Position numbers and translations under genes: made by a program. A DNA stretch of 64,000 nucleotides from Takakia lepidozioides (Eukaryota > Streptophyta > Takakiopsida > Takakiales > Takakiaceae), in NCBI GenBank assembly GCA_030704615.1, contig CM060732.1:58323053-58387052 (forward strand), read 5' to 3'. The notes under the pieces are model-generated. The model had not been told where the DNA came from, ran no database searches, and saw only the letters and a list, made by a program, of their open reading frames with translations. Below are positions 53,574 through 64,000 of this stretch, piece after piece. Numbering within the stretch: position 1 is the stretch's first letter; each line of letters begins with the position of its first letter.

Positions 53574-55777
53574 TGTAGTGTGAATGCAGGGGAGTAACAT
53601 TAAATTTTTGTTTTACCACTAAGATTCTGCATTGCTACAAAGGGAGTGCCCGAGTACCAATGATAGGAGGAATATATCCCTGCCTACAGGTAATTTCATG
53701 GGCACACTATGCTAATGCTTTGCCAGGATAAAAAGTGGCTAAGTCATGACCAAGAGTATTTTCATCCATAGGATGAATGTCTTTCATCGCAGATGTTTAC
53801 CCTAGAAACGCGGGTCAAGGAAGACGAAGAGGAAGATGACGGGCACTCTGAGCAGTTGTTACGAACAGTGGAATTGGCAGGGCATTGTGTCTAGGGAAAT
53901 TGCACCTACACAGGGGGGTTCTGGCTCGCTTTAAGAGAAGCGTTAAAGGCTACTGCTTAGTATTCTGTGCAGCAAGGGAAGCGGTGCCGCCTTCTTCATG
54001 GTGATGATCAGTTTCTGAAGGATATGCTTACAGGGAGAGCGGTGCACCACCTGTGCCGCCATTGCCTTGATGAACATAGTTATGAGAGGATGAGTATGCA
54101 AGGAAAGCAGCCAGCTGCCAGAGAACATGGAAGTGGAGTTGTGGGCACAATCAATGGAGAGGTAGAGCGGCTCGACACAGCGAGCAGCTACCAAAGCAAA
54201 TGAAGGGCTGCATTGTGTGGATGGCAACTCAGGTTATCTGTAATTAAAGCTTCTAGATTATTTATGTCTTCTTGCTATAGGACCATATTAGTTCTTAGGG
54301 TAGAATTGCACATATAGTAAGATAGGGTATTTAGATGGCAAGCTACAGGGATGTTGCCATAGGCTGAAGCAGAGCCGTCATGGCCTAATGAACGCTGGAA
54401 TCAAGACGAGAAGAGGAGTTAAGGTAGCTGCTGACGGAGATGGTGAGGTGCCATTTTGGCAGGCAGACCCACCGCTTCACTGGAGTATAAGACATATAAG
54501 TTGGTAGATTGGCTTCTTCCTTTTGGCACTAGAAATCGTTGTTGTGAAATTTTGGTAGAGACTCTTTCAAAGTTGAGAGCACAATGAGGAGGGGAAAAAG
54601 ACTTTGAGAAATGGAATGGAGACTCTGGACTTCAAACCAGGATGGGGTGGAGATGGATGGATCTGATGCCTTATTGTCTGTAGGGGAAATGAGTGAGGAC
54701 AGATGTAGTTCACCACAATGACAGAATGTTTGATGTTTGTCTTGTCATTTTTGCTCTTTTGGCTTCAGTGTCATGAGTCTGCACACAATGTTGCCCTGGG
54801 TTTGATGATTAGATATAATGCAAACCTAGCTTAGTTGATGAGGGCACTAGTGAGGTTAGCTGTAACCTCTTTGAAATCAGGGAAATGATGATGTGGATGG
54901 GGCTGCAAACCGACACTGATCTGGGGTCTAGATCTGATTCAGAATGGTCTCAGCATCTGAACAAATGAGCTTCACATCTGAAAAGGAAAAAAAGAGCTGT
55001 TGGGGTGTTTAGCTGTAGACCTGTAGAAGGGTTGGGAACTGTTGGGCAAACTGGGTTTCCCTTGGGGGCAAGCAGTGTGAGGGTCTGTAATTGGTTTGAG
55101 AGAGACTGATGAAAGAGTTGATCATGTCTTGTGTGACCAAGGTTGATTCCAAGGCTGGATGCACTGGATGCGTGGCTGAATGTGTCTTGCATTGCATTGT
55201 AGATAGGCTGCTGTTGGAAGAAAACAAGGAATCTTTACACCAGGAAGTAGAGAGAAAAGGTTTGGGAAGGGAGAGAGCTGCCCAGTAAAAGGGGTAATGA
55301 GGGATGGTCAACTGGGAGATAAGAGGAAAAACCATGACCTCTGCAGAGAACCAGTAGGCCTGCAGTTCATAGCAGATCTGAGCTGCCTTTCGCTCATCAG
55401 TGATCTCATTACAAAAAGGGGTTTTGACGTGTTTGTAGCTCAAGGGAGATGCCCACATGGGTCGCATTTAGCTCCGTCATAGGGCTGGTTGCATCACTGA
55501 AAGCATCACGGCAGCACCGCTGGTGCTGCAAATGTAGAGCAAGATTGTTGTAAATCCAATGATAAGAAGAACCCAACTCCCCATCCATGTTTTCTCTTCC
55601 GCTGCGGCGTGGATGAGGATTTTATTTAACTCTGATCATGAACGAATGGAGGGAAACCCACAGCCGTGTGCCGCTGGTTAGATCACTAGGTTGTTCTTTC
55701 CTTTTGTTTTGTTTACTGGAGAGAAGTACAGTTAGAATCACACAGAAGGGGATTCATGCCCCTTCTTTCACACTACA
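53574..55777 (+). mobile_element. 2.2-kb TG...CA repeat, copy 3 (inverted relative to copies 1-2)
   Basis: TGTAGTGTGAATGCAGGGG at 53574 and CCCCTTCTTTCACACTACA ending 55777 form a 19-bp inverted repeat with two mismatches. It is full length but clearly more diverged from copies 1 and 2 than they are from each other (I estimate ~85% from sampled stretches). It splits an ORF, with GCGG before and GCAG after as a possible degenerate 4-bp target duplication. It is a solo LTR if the family is LTR-type; no internal region or second copy is adjacent. Confidence 0.75.
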
Positions 55778-56261
55778 GCAGTGTCAGGGGGTTCCTTGGG
55801 AAGTGGGCGTAAAGATAAGAAGCGTAAACATGCACATGAACGGGATAGTCAGGTCAACAAAAAAGACTATCCAAGCGCAGAGGCCGCGAAGGTGGTGAAG
55901 CAAGTAGTGCTGGATTATTTGAAGGACAATGCTATAATGCGTTTGAATCTTTTGTATGTCCGACATGGGGAACGAGGGGTTCCTTAGATTCCAGCACAAT
56001 ATGGAGATGAGAATGAGGGAGGCTTTGGCCGGGGATGAATGGGAGGAGGACATGGCGAAGTTCCAGTTCACGAAATGGATGTAGGACCGGGCCCATGATG
56101 CCAAACGGAATCTGAGGCAAACCATGGACAAGTTTGTTACGAGAACACCTGTAGCTGAAGGTCGCATGCCAACTTCGGAGGAGGAGTTGTTTGTGCTTGT
56201 GGATTGGTGGTCTGACATGGCAAAGGCCCACGCCAAACGACGTACGAAACCACTCCCATAA
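55778..56261 (+). pseudogene. Unknown small gene, 3' part
   Basis: Continues the frame of 53546-53573 after the repeat: GRKDKKRKHAHERDSQ (basic, nuclear-localisation-like), KDYPSAEAAKVVKQVVLDYL, then a one-base frameshift near 55960, MGNEGFLRFQHNMEMRMREA, an in-frame TAG near 56082, DRAHDAKRNLRQTMDKFVTR, TSEEELFVLVDWWSDMAK and a basic end (KRRTKPLP) before TAA at 56259-56261. Charged and helical; I do not recognise the family. It may be the accessory ORF of a DNA transposon. Confidence 0.45.
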
Positions 56262-56264
56262 ATG

Positions 56265-57090
56265 GTATTTCAGCCCATGAAATTGGCTATGGGTGAACCA
56301 ATCATTCCCTTGCCAAATGATTTTTGATTCATTTGAAACTTTGCGAGTGTCTTGGACATGCCCTCTTAAAGTTACTAGACGAGTATGATGTCAATGTTAA
56401 ATGGTTCACAGGGTGAACCAATAGTTTCCCTATTGGATGATTCATGATTAATCGTTAACGATTGATCTCATATTACACTGGGACCTATCAGAAGGTACAT
56501 TGAACACACTGCCCAAGTCTCAAAGCGAACGAAAATTATTTGGATGGGCAACCATCCGTTGGCCCATTGAACAAATTTTGATTGATCTTATATTACTCTG
56601 GGGCCTCTTCCATAGTACATTGAAAATACTGGCCAAGTCTCAAAGCGAACCAAAATCATTTAGAGGCAAATGATTTATTCGTCTGTTCATTTATTTGTGA
56701 TTAATCGTTAATGGTGAAAAGGATAAACCAAAGGTTCCTTGATCAAAAAAAATTTGAATGATTTGAAATTTTGCCAGTATGTTCTACATGCCTCTTACAT
56801 GGACCGGACAAGTATAAGATCAATAAAAAATGGTTCATAAGAAGAACCAATGGTTACTTGATGTGCCGATTTCTGAAAGCTTTCAAACTTTGCCATTGCA
56901 TTGTACATGCCCTCTTAAAGGTACCGGACAAGTATGAGTTTGATTTAAAATATTGCAATGGGTGAACCAATGGTATCTTCATTCAACAATTTTTGATTGT
57001 TTTGAAACTTTGCTAGTATATTGTACATGCCGTCAAACAGGTATTGAACAAGTATGAGGTCATTCAAAAATGGTTCAACGGATGAACCTC
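56265..57090. repeat. ~120-bp repeats with TGGTTCA...TGAACCA hairpin, class 5
   Basis: Five to six degenerate units (near 56286, 56410, 56720, 56845, 56960 and 57080) each contain AAATGGTTCA-(5-6 nt)-TGAACCAATGG plus GATTTGAAACTTTGCCAGTA and CATGCCCTCTTAAAGGTACC (shared partly). Two units near 56460-56660 are variants. Non-coding. Confidence 0.7.
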
Positions 57091-57208
57091 GTATTTCCAA
57101 AAATTACGTAGACTATACAGTGGGTTACACATTTTAAGTTTTCGCAACCTGAGACCTTTGGCCTACTTCCTACGTTTCTAGCATTTCTAGTCATCTTCAT
57201 CATGTCCA

Positions 57209-57917
57209 TCATCTCCAGATGTTGATGAAGATGCTTCGGGTGTAGAGGACGTGCCTCCACCAGTACGGAGAGCAAAGAGGGACCCAGTGTATGTGGTCCA
57301 CCTTTGCCATCATGCGTAGCGTTCTAGGCGAGTGCTGACTCTCTTCCACATTTGCCAGAGTCGGGTTTGTCACTCTTGTTACGGCTTCATGCAATTTTTC
57401 AATTAAATCCGATATGTTTGGAAGTGGCAAGAACACCCCTGGAATAGGGGCAATTTGGTCATGCCATGTGTTCTGCCAATACTTTACAACACTCGTGATG
57501 ACTGCCTTGAAATTGTCCAACACCTCCTCCTGTTGGGGGTCTCTGCGCAACTCTGGAAGAAATGGTATTTCATCCCGACGAGGCACCCAGTACCTCTCAT
57601 TCATATCCTCCCAACGGATGCTAGCGGCCTCCAACTCCTTCAGAAATAGGACTCTCCCAATCGGTTTGCAATTGTATGGGTCGTTTTCCGCTGGTACCCA
57701 CGGATCCTCAGGCAGTCGGAAGAATCTTTGTTTGGTACAGCTCCAATGCCCTCCCAAGTTCCGGCAAAAAAGAACCCTTTGGACTGGGTCCCGTATGCCT
57801 CTAGCACGCACGGTTATTTCTCAGTTGGCTGTCACCCAAAATGTCACCGGATCTTTAACCATAGTTAACGTCTTCGCATCTAAGGCGTGCATCTTTCTTG
57901 GAGTATCCCATGTCATT
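57209..57917 (-). pseudogene. Unknown ORF, ~235 codons, one in-frame TGA
   Basis: The minus strand from ATG near 57917 (MTWDTPRKMHALDAKTLTMV) through TFWVTAN, TGA, then EITVRARGIRDPVQRVLFCR, WVPAENDPYNCKPIGRVLFL, ERYWVPRRDEIPFLPELRRD and VVKYWQNTWHDQIAPIPGV. Composition (Trp, Pro, Arg rich) is protein-like. No family recognised. It is bounded on the right by gypsy copy 2 at ~57970. It may be a transposon accessory gene, possibly of the same element as 53546-56261, but nothing in sequence proves it. Confidence 0.4.
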
Positions 57918-57969
57918 GTCTCCCCCTAGTGCTGCCAATTTAAAAAATCGTAAGGCGATACATCCAATG

Positions 57970-58480
57970 GTATGTTGCCATGTTACAAACCATTAACAAA
58001 GAGATGCTGGGAAGAGTCAATATCAATAAGTTGAAGGGATACAGTGGTATCCATGACAAACCATTGCAGCATGATTTGCATGTTGAAACGCAGAAGCAGT
58101 CACGGGCTGCGCCAGTGATACCAACGGAGTATGGAGCACTTGTCGTTAGGCCGAGCGTATATGACCAGGGCGGGCAGTACAAGCGCGACACGGCCTATCA
58201 CAGCCCATCACAATGCGACACAGCCTATCACAGCCCATCACAGGGTGGCACAGCCTATCACAGCCCATCACGGCGCGACACAGCCTATCACAGCCCATCA
58301 CAGTGTCACACAGCCTATCACAACCCATCACAGTGTGACACAGCCTATCACAACCTACCACAACGTGTCACAGCCTATCACAACTTACCACAGTGCCACA
58401 CAACCTATCACAGTGTACCACAGTATGACACAGCCTGTCACAGCTCAACACAGCCTACTGGGGTTACACAGTCCATATGA
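57970..58480 (+). pseudogene. Gypsy pol C-terminal tail, copy 2
   Basis: Starts inside the GPY/F-like region (AMLQTINKEMLGRVNINKLK) and matches copy 1 from 41903. It then carries an expanded decapeptide array and stops at 58478-58480. RT, RNase H and the integrase core are absent; the 5' break is at ~57970. Confidence 0.85.
58160..58460 (+). repeat. 30-bp (3 x ~10 bp) in-frame repeat, copy 2
   Basis: Ten or so units of DTAYHSPSQC-type decapeptides from CACAGCCTAT / CACAGCCCAT steps. It has about three more units than copy 1, so the array has changed length between insertions. Confidence 0.9.
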
Positions 58481-59180
58481 TCAGTGACAGGTGGACGTGA
58501 GTTAACATCCGAAGAATGGCCGGCGGAAAAGTGGACGGAGGCAGGTTTAGAAATGGACACATGGACGCCAGGGCGAGACACATAGTCGGACATGGATTCC
58601 AAGAGCGAGCGTCATCAAGAAAGAAGACAAAACTGGCCGTCAAAGTACCTACCCGACACATTAACTTATTATGGGCCCATTAATGCATACAGGGAAAGGG
58701 TAACGGAACCCTTTAAAAGTACCGAAAAACGAAATCCATGTCACATGTGCTATCCTAGTGGACAGTCCAGAGTGGAAAATCCATGGAAGGGAATTAAATT
58801 ACAAAACCAATCACACAGCCAACAGCCAATCATGAGCCAGAATTACCTGCAGAGGGTAATTTCCAATAAGCGAAATCAAGAAATTGGAGGGATTCTTAGC
58901 GCAAGAGTCGGCGTCGTTCCAAGTAACGGACGTCTCGTCAGGAGAGACAATCAAAGCTATAACTCTGAAGCTATGGCGGAAATAACAGACTACATGCTCG
59001 CCTTACTACTTACACAGTGGCACAAGGACAGACGAACGGAGAGTACATTTTCTCTAAATCGTTACTTGCAAGCCCCACAAGCACTTACCCATTTCATTCT
59101 GCGCCAACCATACTTTTATGCTTTGTGCCCTGCAGGCGTTTCTTCAGTTGTTGCAACCAAAACCTGTCTGTTTGTCCAGA

Positions 59181-62070
59181 ATGAAGAGAGTGAGAGGAAT
59201 GGAAGATATCAGGGTGAAAAGCACCACAATCTTATAGAAGCAAATGATCGTTGCACCACAGGCGGTGCAGCTACTGAAGGAGCTGCGATTGGAGGGATTG
59301 CTATGCAAGGACTGGTCCTTGCATCATCGGCAGTTCATGATACAATTTCTTCAAAACTTTGAGCCTCGGACAGGAGTTACTCAGGTGAGGGGAGTAGATA
59401 TAGAAATTACTCCCCGGTACCTGCAGCAACTGTTTGATTTGCCATCAGGACATGTGGAGGTGGATGAGCACAGGGCAAGATTCAAGATAGGGAATTTGTT
59501 CCAAGAAGGGAGTTTCTTTAAAACTCAAGGTTTTGCTTGTACCAAAGCCGAGTACCCAGGGCTTAGGGAGGTTGGGAAGGTGACCTTCTCTATGAAAATT
59601 CTGGCTTGGTAAGGGAAATAGTGATTCCAGAGGTGCAGCGATTGTCCAGGGGAAACCCTGCTGTGCATGTAATATCCACACCTGTGATGGAGGTACCAGG
59701 GGGAGAATATCAAGACACTACAACACCTGTGGTGGATGAGGTGATTCAGGAAGAAAATCTGGTAGGGCAATAGCCTGAATGGTTCATGAGGCATCACACT
59801 GTTGAGGATCAGGGAGAACAGCAGCAAACTACCATGATGACCCTCAGCAGGCCATGCTTATGAGTTCCATAAGTAAGACACTTAATTTGTTGGGCACTTA
59901 TGTGAAATCCCATGTTCCATCTACCCAATTGACAACTTTGAGGGAGGAACTCAGGAAGGAGTTTGAGGCTCGACTTGCCACTGAGTGTGCAAACAAGGTC
60001 GATGAGGAGGTCACTCTCAAGTTACAGCAAGAGTTAGAGGATACAACAGCTGCTTTGCAGTTGGCCAAGGAACATTTGATTGAAGCAAGCCTCGCGCAGG
60101 ACCAGTTGCACGAAGCACATAAGCAACAGCTATACCAAATGCAGGTGAAACATGAGAGCAAGTTGCAAGAAGTGAATGCACTACATACGGAGTTGCAGAC
60201 AGTACATGACAGGATGGCCATACAATGTGCTACACTCACAACTACGTTTGAGCAAACTACATTAGAAGTTAACAGCCAAGCGGAAAGATGTATAAAAGCA
60301 CAGGCAGATAATGTCGAGCAGACAAAACTTATTGTTGATATGAAGAATACAATCTGTCGCAATGAGAATACTTTCAAGCAATACAGGCAGGTTGAAGTTG
60401 ACCAAGAGAGGTACATCCTGGAATTGCAACAAACGGTCATGGCCAATAGAAATGAACTCTCTGTCGCTAACAAGGCTTGGAAGGAAGCCAATAATCTGGT
60501 TGCTGCCTATGCGAGTTTGGTTGAACCTCATGCAAAACGCATGGAGGCTTTACAGCAGCAGTTAGATATGTACAAACTCAGAGAGGAGCAGACTCTCAGG
60601 GGTGCCACTTGGTGGATAACCACCTTCTGCAAGTCTGGTTAGCACAAGGACCGGTGGAAGGCAAAGCACCATGGAAGCTCACCCAAGGCGAGATGAATGA
60701 GCTCAGACTGCAGGTGCAGAACATTGCCACAACTACTATAGACAATGTCTATAGTAGGATAGCAGAGCTACAGGAGGATGTAGACGACCTGCAGACTCAG
60801 GTGGAGGACCTGACATCAAATATTGACAAGAGAGTCTTTGTACCTGAGGAGAAGCTGATGGTTTCTTATTTACAAGCCAGAACTTTAGATTTTCAGTCTT
60901 CTTCGCAGGGGGTGCAGGAGATGTCAGTGGTACAAGAGCCAGTGCTACCAATACCACAACAAGTGACTGTGACAGTAGCTGACCCTGTTGTTACTACAGC
61001 CACACCATAGCCGCCACAGCCTGAGGTATGGGGGGAAAACTCCTGCTGCACGGGAGTACAGTCGGGCTATGATTATGCCCTTCAACCAAATTCCCATTGT
61101 GTTGGATTTGGCTTGGAAGGAATTTAGTCCTCCGCAGTTGTTGGCACATTATTACCAGATCATGCGCATTTGGTTGCCAGTGGCAACTAGGACTAAGGTT
61201 CTTCCGAACAACCGACCCATTGAGGATCATCATTTTGCGAGGTACTGACATGAGGCAAGTACCATGTTGAAGGAATTAATTGCCTTCCAAGTTGTACATG
61301 GATTCATTTATACCAAGACCAAGGAGGTAGCAAGTATTGTCATGGGCTGCGGGTTATACTATGCTGCTTGTTTTCTGGCACGTTATCACATTGAGCAGCA
61401 GGAGATGCAATCGCGCTTTCTGAGTTATTCCAGTGGGGATCATTGGGTCTTACCTTCAGTGCCACCTCATATGTACCTATATGAGGCAAAAGTTATGATG
61501 CAAAAGGATTCTCAAATTCATTCATGGTTTCATTTGGCCTGGGACAATTTGTCAACACAAAAATTCGGGCCTGACGATATTTTCTTTAAGGGACATGAGG
61601 CATGGAAATACTTGCACTGTTCTCAAGTCATTGGCACACCACTCATTTGTATAGACAAGGAGTTCAGGGTCTTCACCAATTTTGCAATTCAACGCTTACA
61701 ACAAGTTTTACAGATTAAACTTCCAGACATGGTAGGACCACATTGTATGCCTTAGAGGATTCCAGTTAGAGTTCGACCGTTAAAACACCTCAGGGGGGAA
61801 GACGATTCTGATACTACTGGTTCTTCAGCGGACTCTTTTGACATGGCAGAGGACTATGCAATTCAGATGGCAGAAAAGAAGCGACGGGGGTCTCCTATGC
61901 CTGAGAGATTACCTCGATATCAGCCAAAGGAGGGACTGACATTTCCAGGTAGTGCTCAATCATCTCCCTCAACCAGTGACAGGACACGGGCTCGCACACG
62001 GAGTCCTTCACGAGACTCTCAACGTCAGAAGGGTGCTCGCTCACAAAGGTTTGCTAATCCCAAACAGTAA
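59181..62070 (+). pseudogene. Gypsy downstream aORF, copy 2 (internal deletion, complete 3' end)
   Basis: ATG 59181 as in copy 1, with TAG at 59235-59237. At ~59578 it lacks ~636 bp present in copy 1 (43430-44065). The coiled-coil part is intact (59854-60595); a 7-nt deletion near 60606 and a break near 61020 follow. The last third, absent from copy 1, has ELIAFQVVHGFIYTKTKEV, SIVMGCGLYYAACFLARYHI, WVLPSVPPHMYLYEAKVMMQ, a stop near 61753, an acidic stretch and a basic RS-type tail (RTRARTRSPSRDSQRQ) ending TAA at 62068-62070, 22 nt before the polypurine tract. The ancestral protein would be about 1000 residues: N-terminal domain, linker, coiled coil, globular domain, basic tail. Nucleic-acid binding by the tail is inference. 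Confidence 0.75.
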
Positions 62071-62091
62071 ACCGTGAGGACACGACTTTTT

Positions 62092-62109
62092 GATAGGGGG
62101 GGGGGTAAA
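62092..62109 (+). promoter_or_regulatory. Polypurine tract of gypsy copy 2
   Basis: GATAGGGGGGGGGGTAAA lies directly before TGTTAGAG. Such a tract primes plus-strand DNA synthesis and fixes the LTR border at 62110. Confidence 0.85.
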
Positions 62110-63304
62110 TGTTAGAGGGCTGCTTGGGACTTAGACACTTTTACAGGATCTGTGGGGTACCCTTAATTTTTACACAGACTGAGACCAATAGGAGCCTTAG
62201 GGGTGATAGCAACAGGCTTTAGGGGGGGAGATACACAGCCCGACATAGCCAGCCACAGCTTCGCACAGCCAACACAATCCGACACAGCCGTCACAGCTTC
62301 GCACAGCCAACACAGCCCGACACAGCCGGCCACAGCTTTGCACAGCCGACACAGCCCAACACAGCCCCACAGCTTCGCACAGCCCTACACAACACGACTC
62401 AGCCAGTCACAGTCCGCCACAGCCTGATACAGCCAGTCACAGCTCGGCACAGCTGGGGGACAGTTATCATTGGCAGGGAACGACTTTGGGGGAATGACAT
62501 CTGAAAAAAGAACGTGTACTACAGGGATGACGGTTAGTTAGGAAAGCGGTTAGAACAGCTTGTAGGTAGATAAAGCGAAGAGCGGGGACGTCTGGGGATC
62601 ACTTCTTGGGGGGGGGGACTTCTGGCATCACGGCTTGGAAATGAAGGGGAGAGCGCATCTCTGAGTAGGAGAAGAGACGATCTGTTGATACTTGATGAAT
62701 GCAAGCTGTAGAATTGTAATGTAGAGTAGATTAGAGACACCATGGCTTCAGCCTGATACTTGATAGTTATTAATCTGATACATACTTCATACTCACACTG
62801 TGTAGAGAGACCTGAGTGAAGCTGTGGAATGAATGGATGAGTGGATGGAACCTGATAGATTGCTGAAGCAATTTGATACTTAATTGCAGACAGTAAGGTA
62901 ACTAGCTAACATGAAAGCGGGAAGGAGTACAAAAAGGAAACACCCCCATGATACACTAGCTGTAGGTCATGACTGATTGTTCTGAGCGGGCTGAGTGCTT
63001 AGAGATTTCCAACTCTTCTATCTTGGAGTTCCCACCTCGGATAGCGAAGGGATGGGTGAGTAAAAGCCGCTCGACAGCTCCTACGGGAGAGGCTATGTGG
63101 GTTGAAGCAGACCCTACCAACAGTTGAAGTGGCAACAGGCACTCATGGCGATAACGATTGGATGAACGATGACCGTGAGGGTTCTCAAGTTCAAATCCAA
63201 TAGGCTTGGAGTGAGTAAGCCCAATCTCTAGGTACATGCAAAGTGTAAGTGAACATGACTTTGGAGAGTTCTGTTCATTTTCAGCTTTTTGGCTTGTATT
63301 AACA
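62110..63304 (+). mobile_element. 3' LTR of gypsy copy 2 (~1195 bp)
   Basis: The left border TGTTAGAGGG is set by the polypurine tract. The right border ...TATTAACA gives TGTTA/TAACA terminal inverted repeats; this border is inferred since no 5' LTR is available. It contains a 240-bp CACAGCC array and a G-run near 62607-62615. No second LTR copy was found in the window. Confidence 0.65.
62225..62465 (+). repeat. ~10-bp CACAGCC minisatellite in the LTR
   Basis: About 24 consecutive units of 8-10 bp (CACAGCCCGA, CACAGCTTCG, CACAGCCAA and similar). The unit is the same as the 10-bp step of the arrays after integrase. Confidence 0.9.
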
Positions 63305-63308
63305 GATT

Positions 63309-63765
63309 GTGTTTGTGATCTTTTGTAGCGATGAACCCGATACGCATGTAGCGAAGCGACAGTGTATGGGCATCATCGGGATTTCGCGAAGTTCTGCCGA
63401 TTGTGGGAGTGGGGAAGGTGCCTTGGAGAAGACCTTGATAGTTCGGGAACGGATTGAGGAGATACATACCCCGGAAAAGACATACGTTCTTCCTCCCTAT
63501 GCGGTGGTAGTAGCAAATGCTCAGGCAAAGGAGCCATGGACAGGAATGTCTCAAATGGCAGAATGGCTAGCGCAGAAAATGACCTATCTACAACGCGTTC
63601 GGGTCCAGCCCTATGTGGATGTTGAGACGGAGGAGGGTTTGGGAGCGAGGATCCAACCAGTGAGGAAGAATCCTCTGATGAGAGTGGTGAGGAGGAGAGC
63701 ACTGAGGAGAGGACCCCCACCCCAGACAATGGTCTTGAGGAACCGCAGGGTCCATCTGTGGACTA
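63309..63765 (+). CDS. Acidic ORF fragment, unknown
   Basis: After an acceptor-like TTTTGTAG at ~63328, a frame reads DEPDTHVAKRQCMGIIGISR, EKTYVLPPYAVVVANAQA, EWLAQKMTYLQRVRVQPY. A shifted frame continues GSEDPTSEEESSDESGEEES and TPTPDNGLEEPQGPSVDYQQ, and then enters the ~480-bp repeat in inverted orientation at ~63766. The acidic second half recalls the ORF at 46538-46944. No family recognised. The frameshift implies decay or an intron. Confidence 0.35.
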
Positions 63766-64000
63766 CCAGCAAGCCTTCGTGCCCGCTTTGCTGCCCCGTC
63801 TCCCATCTGCCCGTTACGCGCCCTCTATGCCACGGTGGTGCACAAGTCACCGCCCTCCTACGCCATATACACAAGCCCTCTACGGGACGCACACACCCTA
63901 GCCTCTTCCCTGGGCATTAGGGCTAAACGTTCTCTCTCAAAAGTGTGTGGCTAAAACAGGTTGAGCCATACGTACTTTTTTCAAAGAGAAAACACGTTAC
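63766..64000 (-). repeat. ~480-bp array unit, inverted, runs off the window
   Basis: The reverse complement matches units at 22940-25310 and 34750-35700 (CAGCAAAGCGGGCACGAAGG, TTTTAGCCACACACTTTTGA, TACGTATGGCTCAACCTG). It probably continues beyond 64000. Confidence 0.85.

Overview
The window looks like nuclear DNA of a land plant. It carries plant-type PLS/E/DYW pentatricopeptide-repeat (PPR) sequence, a RibD-C-like exon of plant riboflavin-gene type, spliceosomal introns with ordinary GT-AG borders, and a very high density of plant transposable elements (Ty3/gypsy, LINE, CACTA-like, SWIM-type MULE). The expanded DYW-type PPR sequence and repeat-rich composition suggest a large, seed-free-plant-like genome (fern, lycophyte or bryophyte), but this is inference. 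No organelle, rRNA or clear tRNA gene was seen.

Layout. 0-7 kb: tandemly duplicated ORF fragment, a decayed PPR gene on the minus strand whose upstream end has become a 260-bp tandem array and is cut by a CACTA-like terminus, then an orphan exon resembling the RibD C-terminal domain. 7-15 kb: a 2.26-kb TG...CA repeat, a 4.36-kb minus-strand cargo (PPR plus coiled-coil ORFs, all broken), and a second, shortened copy of the repeat about 99% identical to the first. 16.2-18.5 kb: the best host-like gene, six phase-0 exons with one nonsense codon, function unknown. 21-38 kb: decayed SWIM-MULE transposase, ~480-bp tandem arrays, a large inverted repeat enclosing SWIM and RING zinc-finger fragments, several kinds of hairpin-unit arrays, LINE tails, a TTAA-flanked piggyBac-like element and a CACTA-like end. 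39-45.4 kb: Ty3/gypsy pol plus a large extra ORF downstream of integrase. 45.4-48 kb: CACTA transposase-associated fragment, an acidic multi-exon ORF and a LINE RNase H tail. 48-53 kb: a second copy of the hairpin-array block, carrying a solo LTR with perfect 5-bp target duplication. 53.3-56.3 kb: a small unknown gene split by a third copy of the 2.2-kb TG...CA repeat. 58-63.3 kb: second gypsy copy (3' half), polypurine tract and 3' LTR. 63.3-64 kb: acidic ORF running into the ~480-bp repeat.

How it fits together. Almost everything is mobile DNA or debris of it. The most interesting parts are: the gypsy family with a ~1000-residue coiled-coil/basic-tail protein encoded after pol; its ~10-bp CACAGCC repeat unit used both in the integrase tail and in the LTR; the repeated use of short inverted repeats separated by A/T-rich spacers as array units in at least five unrelated sequence families; and the repeat-flanked PPR/coiled-coil cargo. 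Functional host coding is probably limited to the 16-18.5 kb gene and perhaps the 4.8-kb exon.
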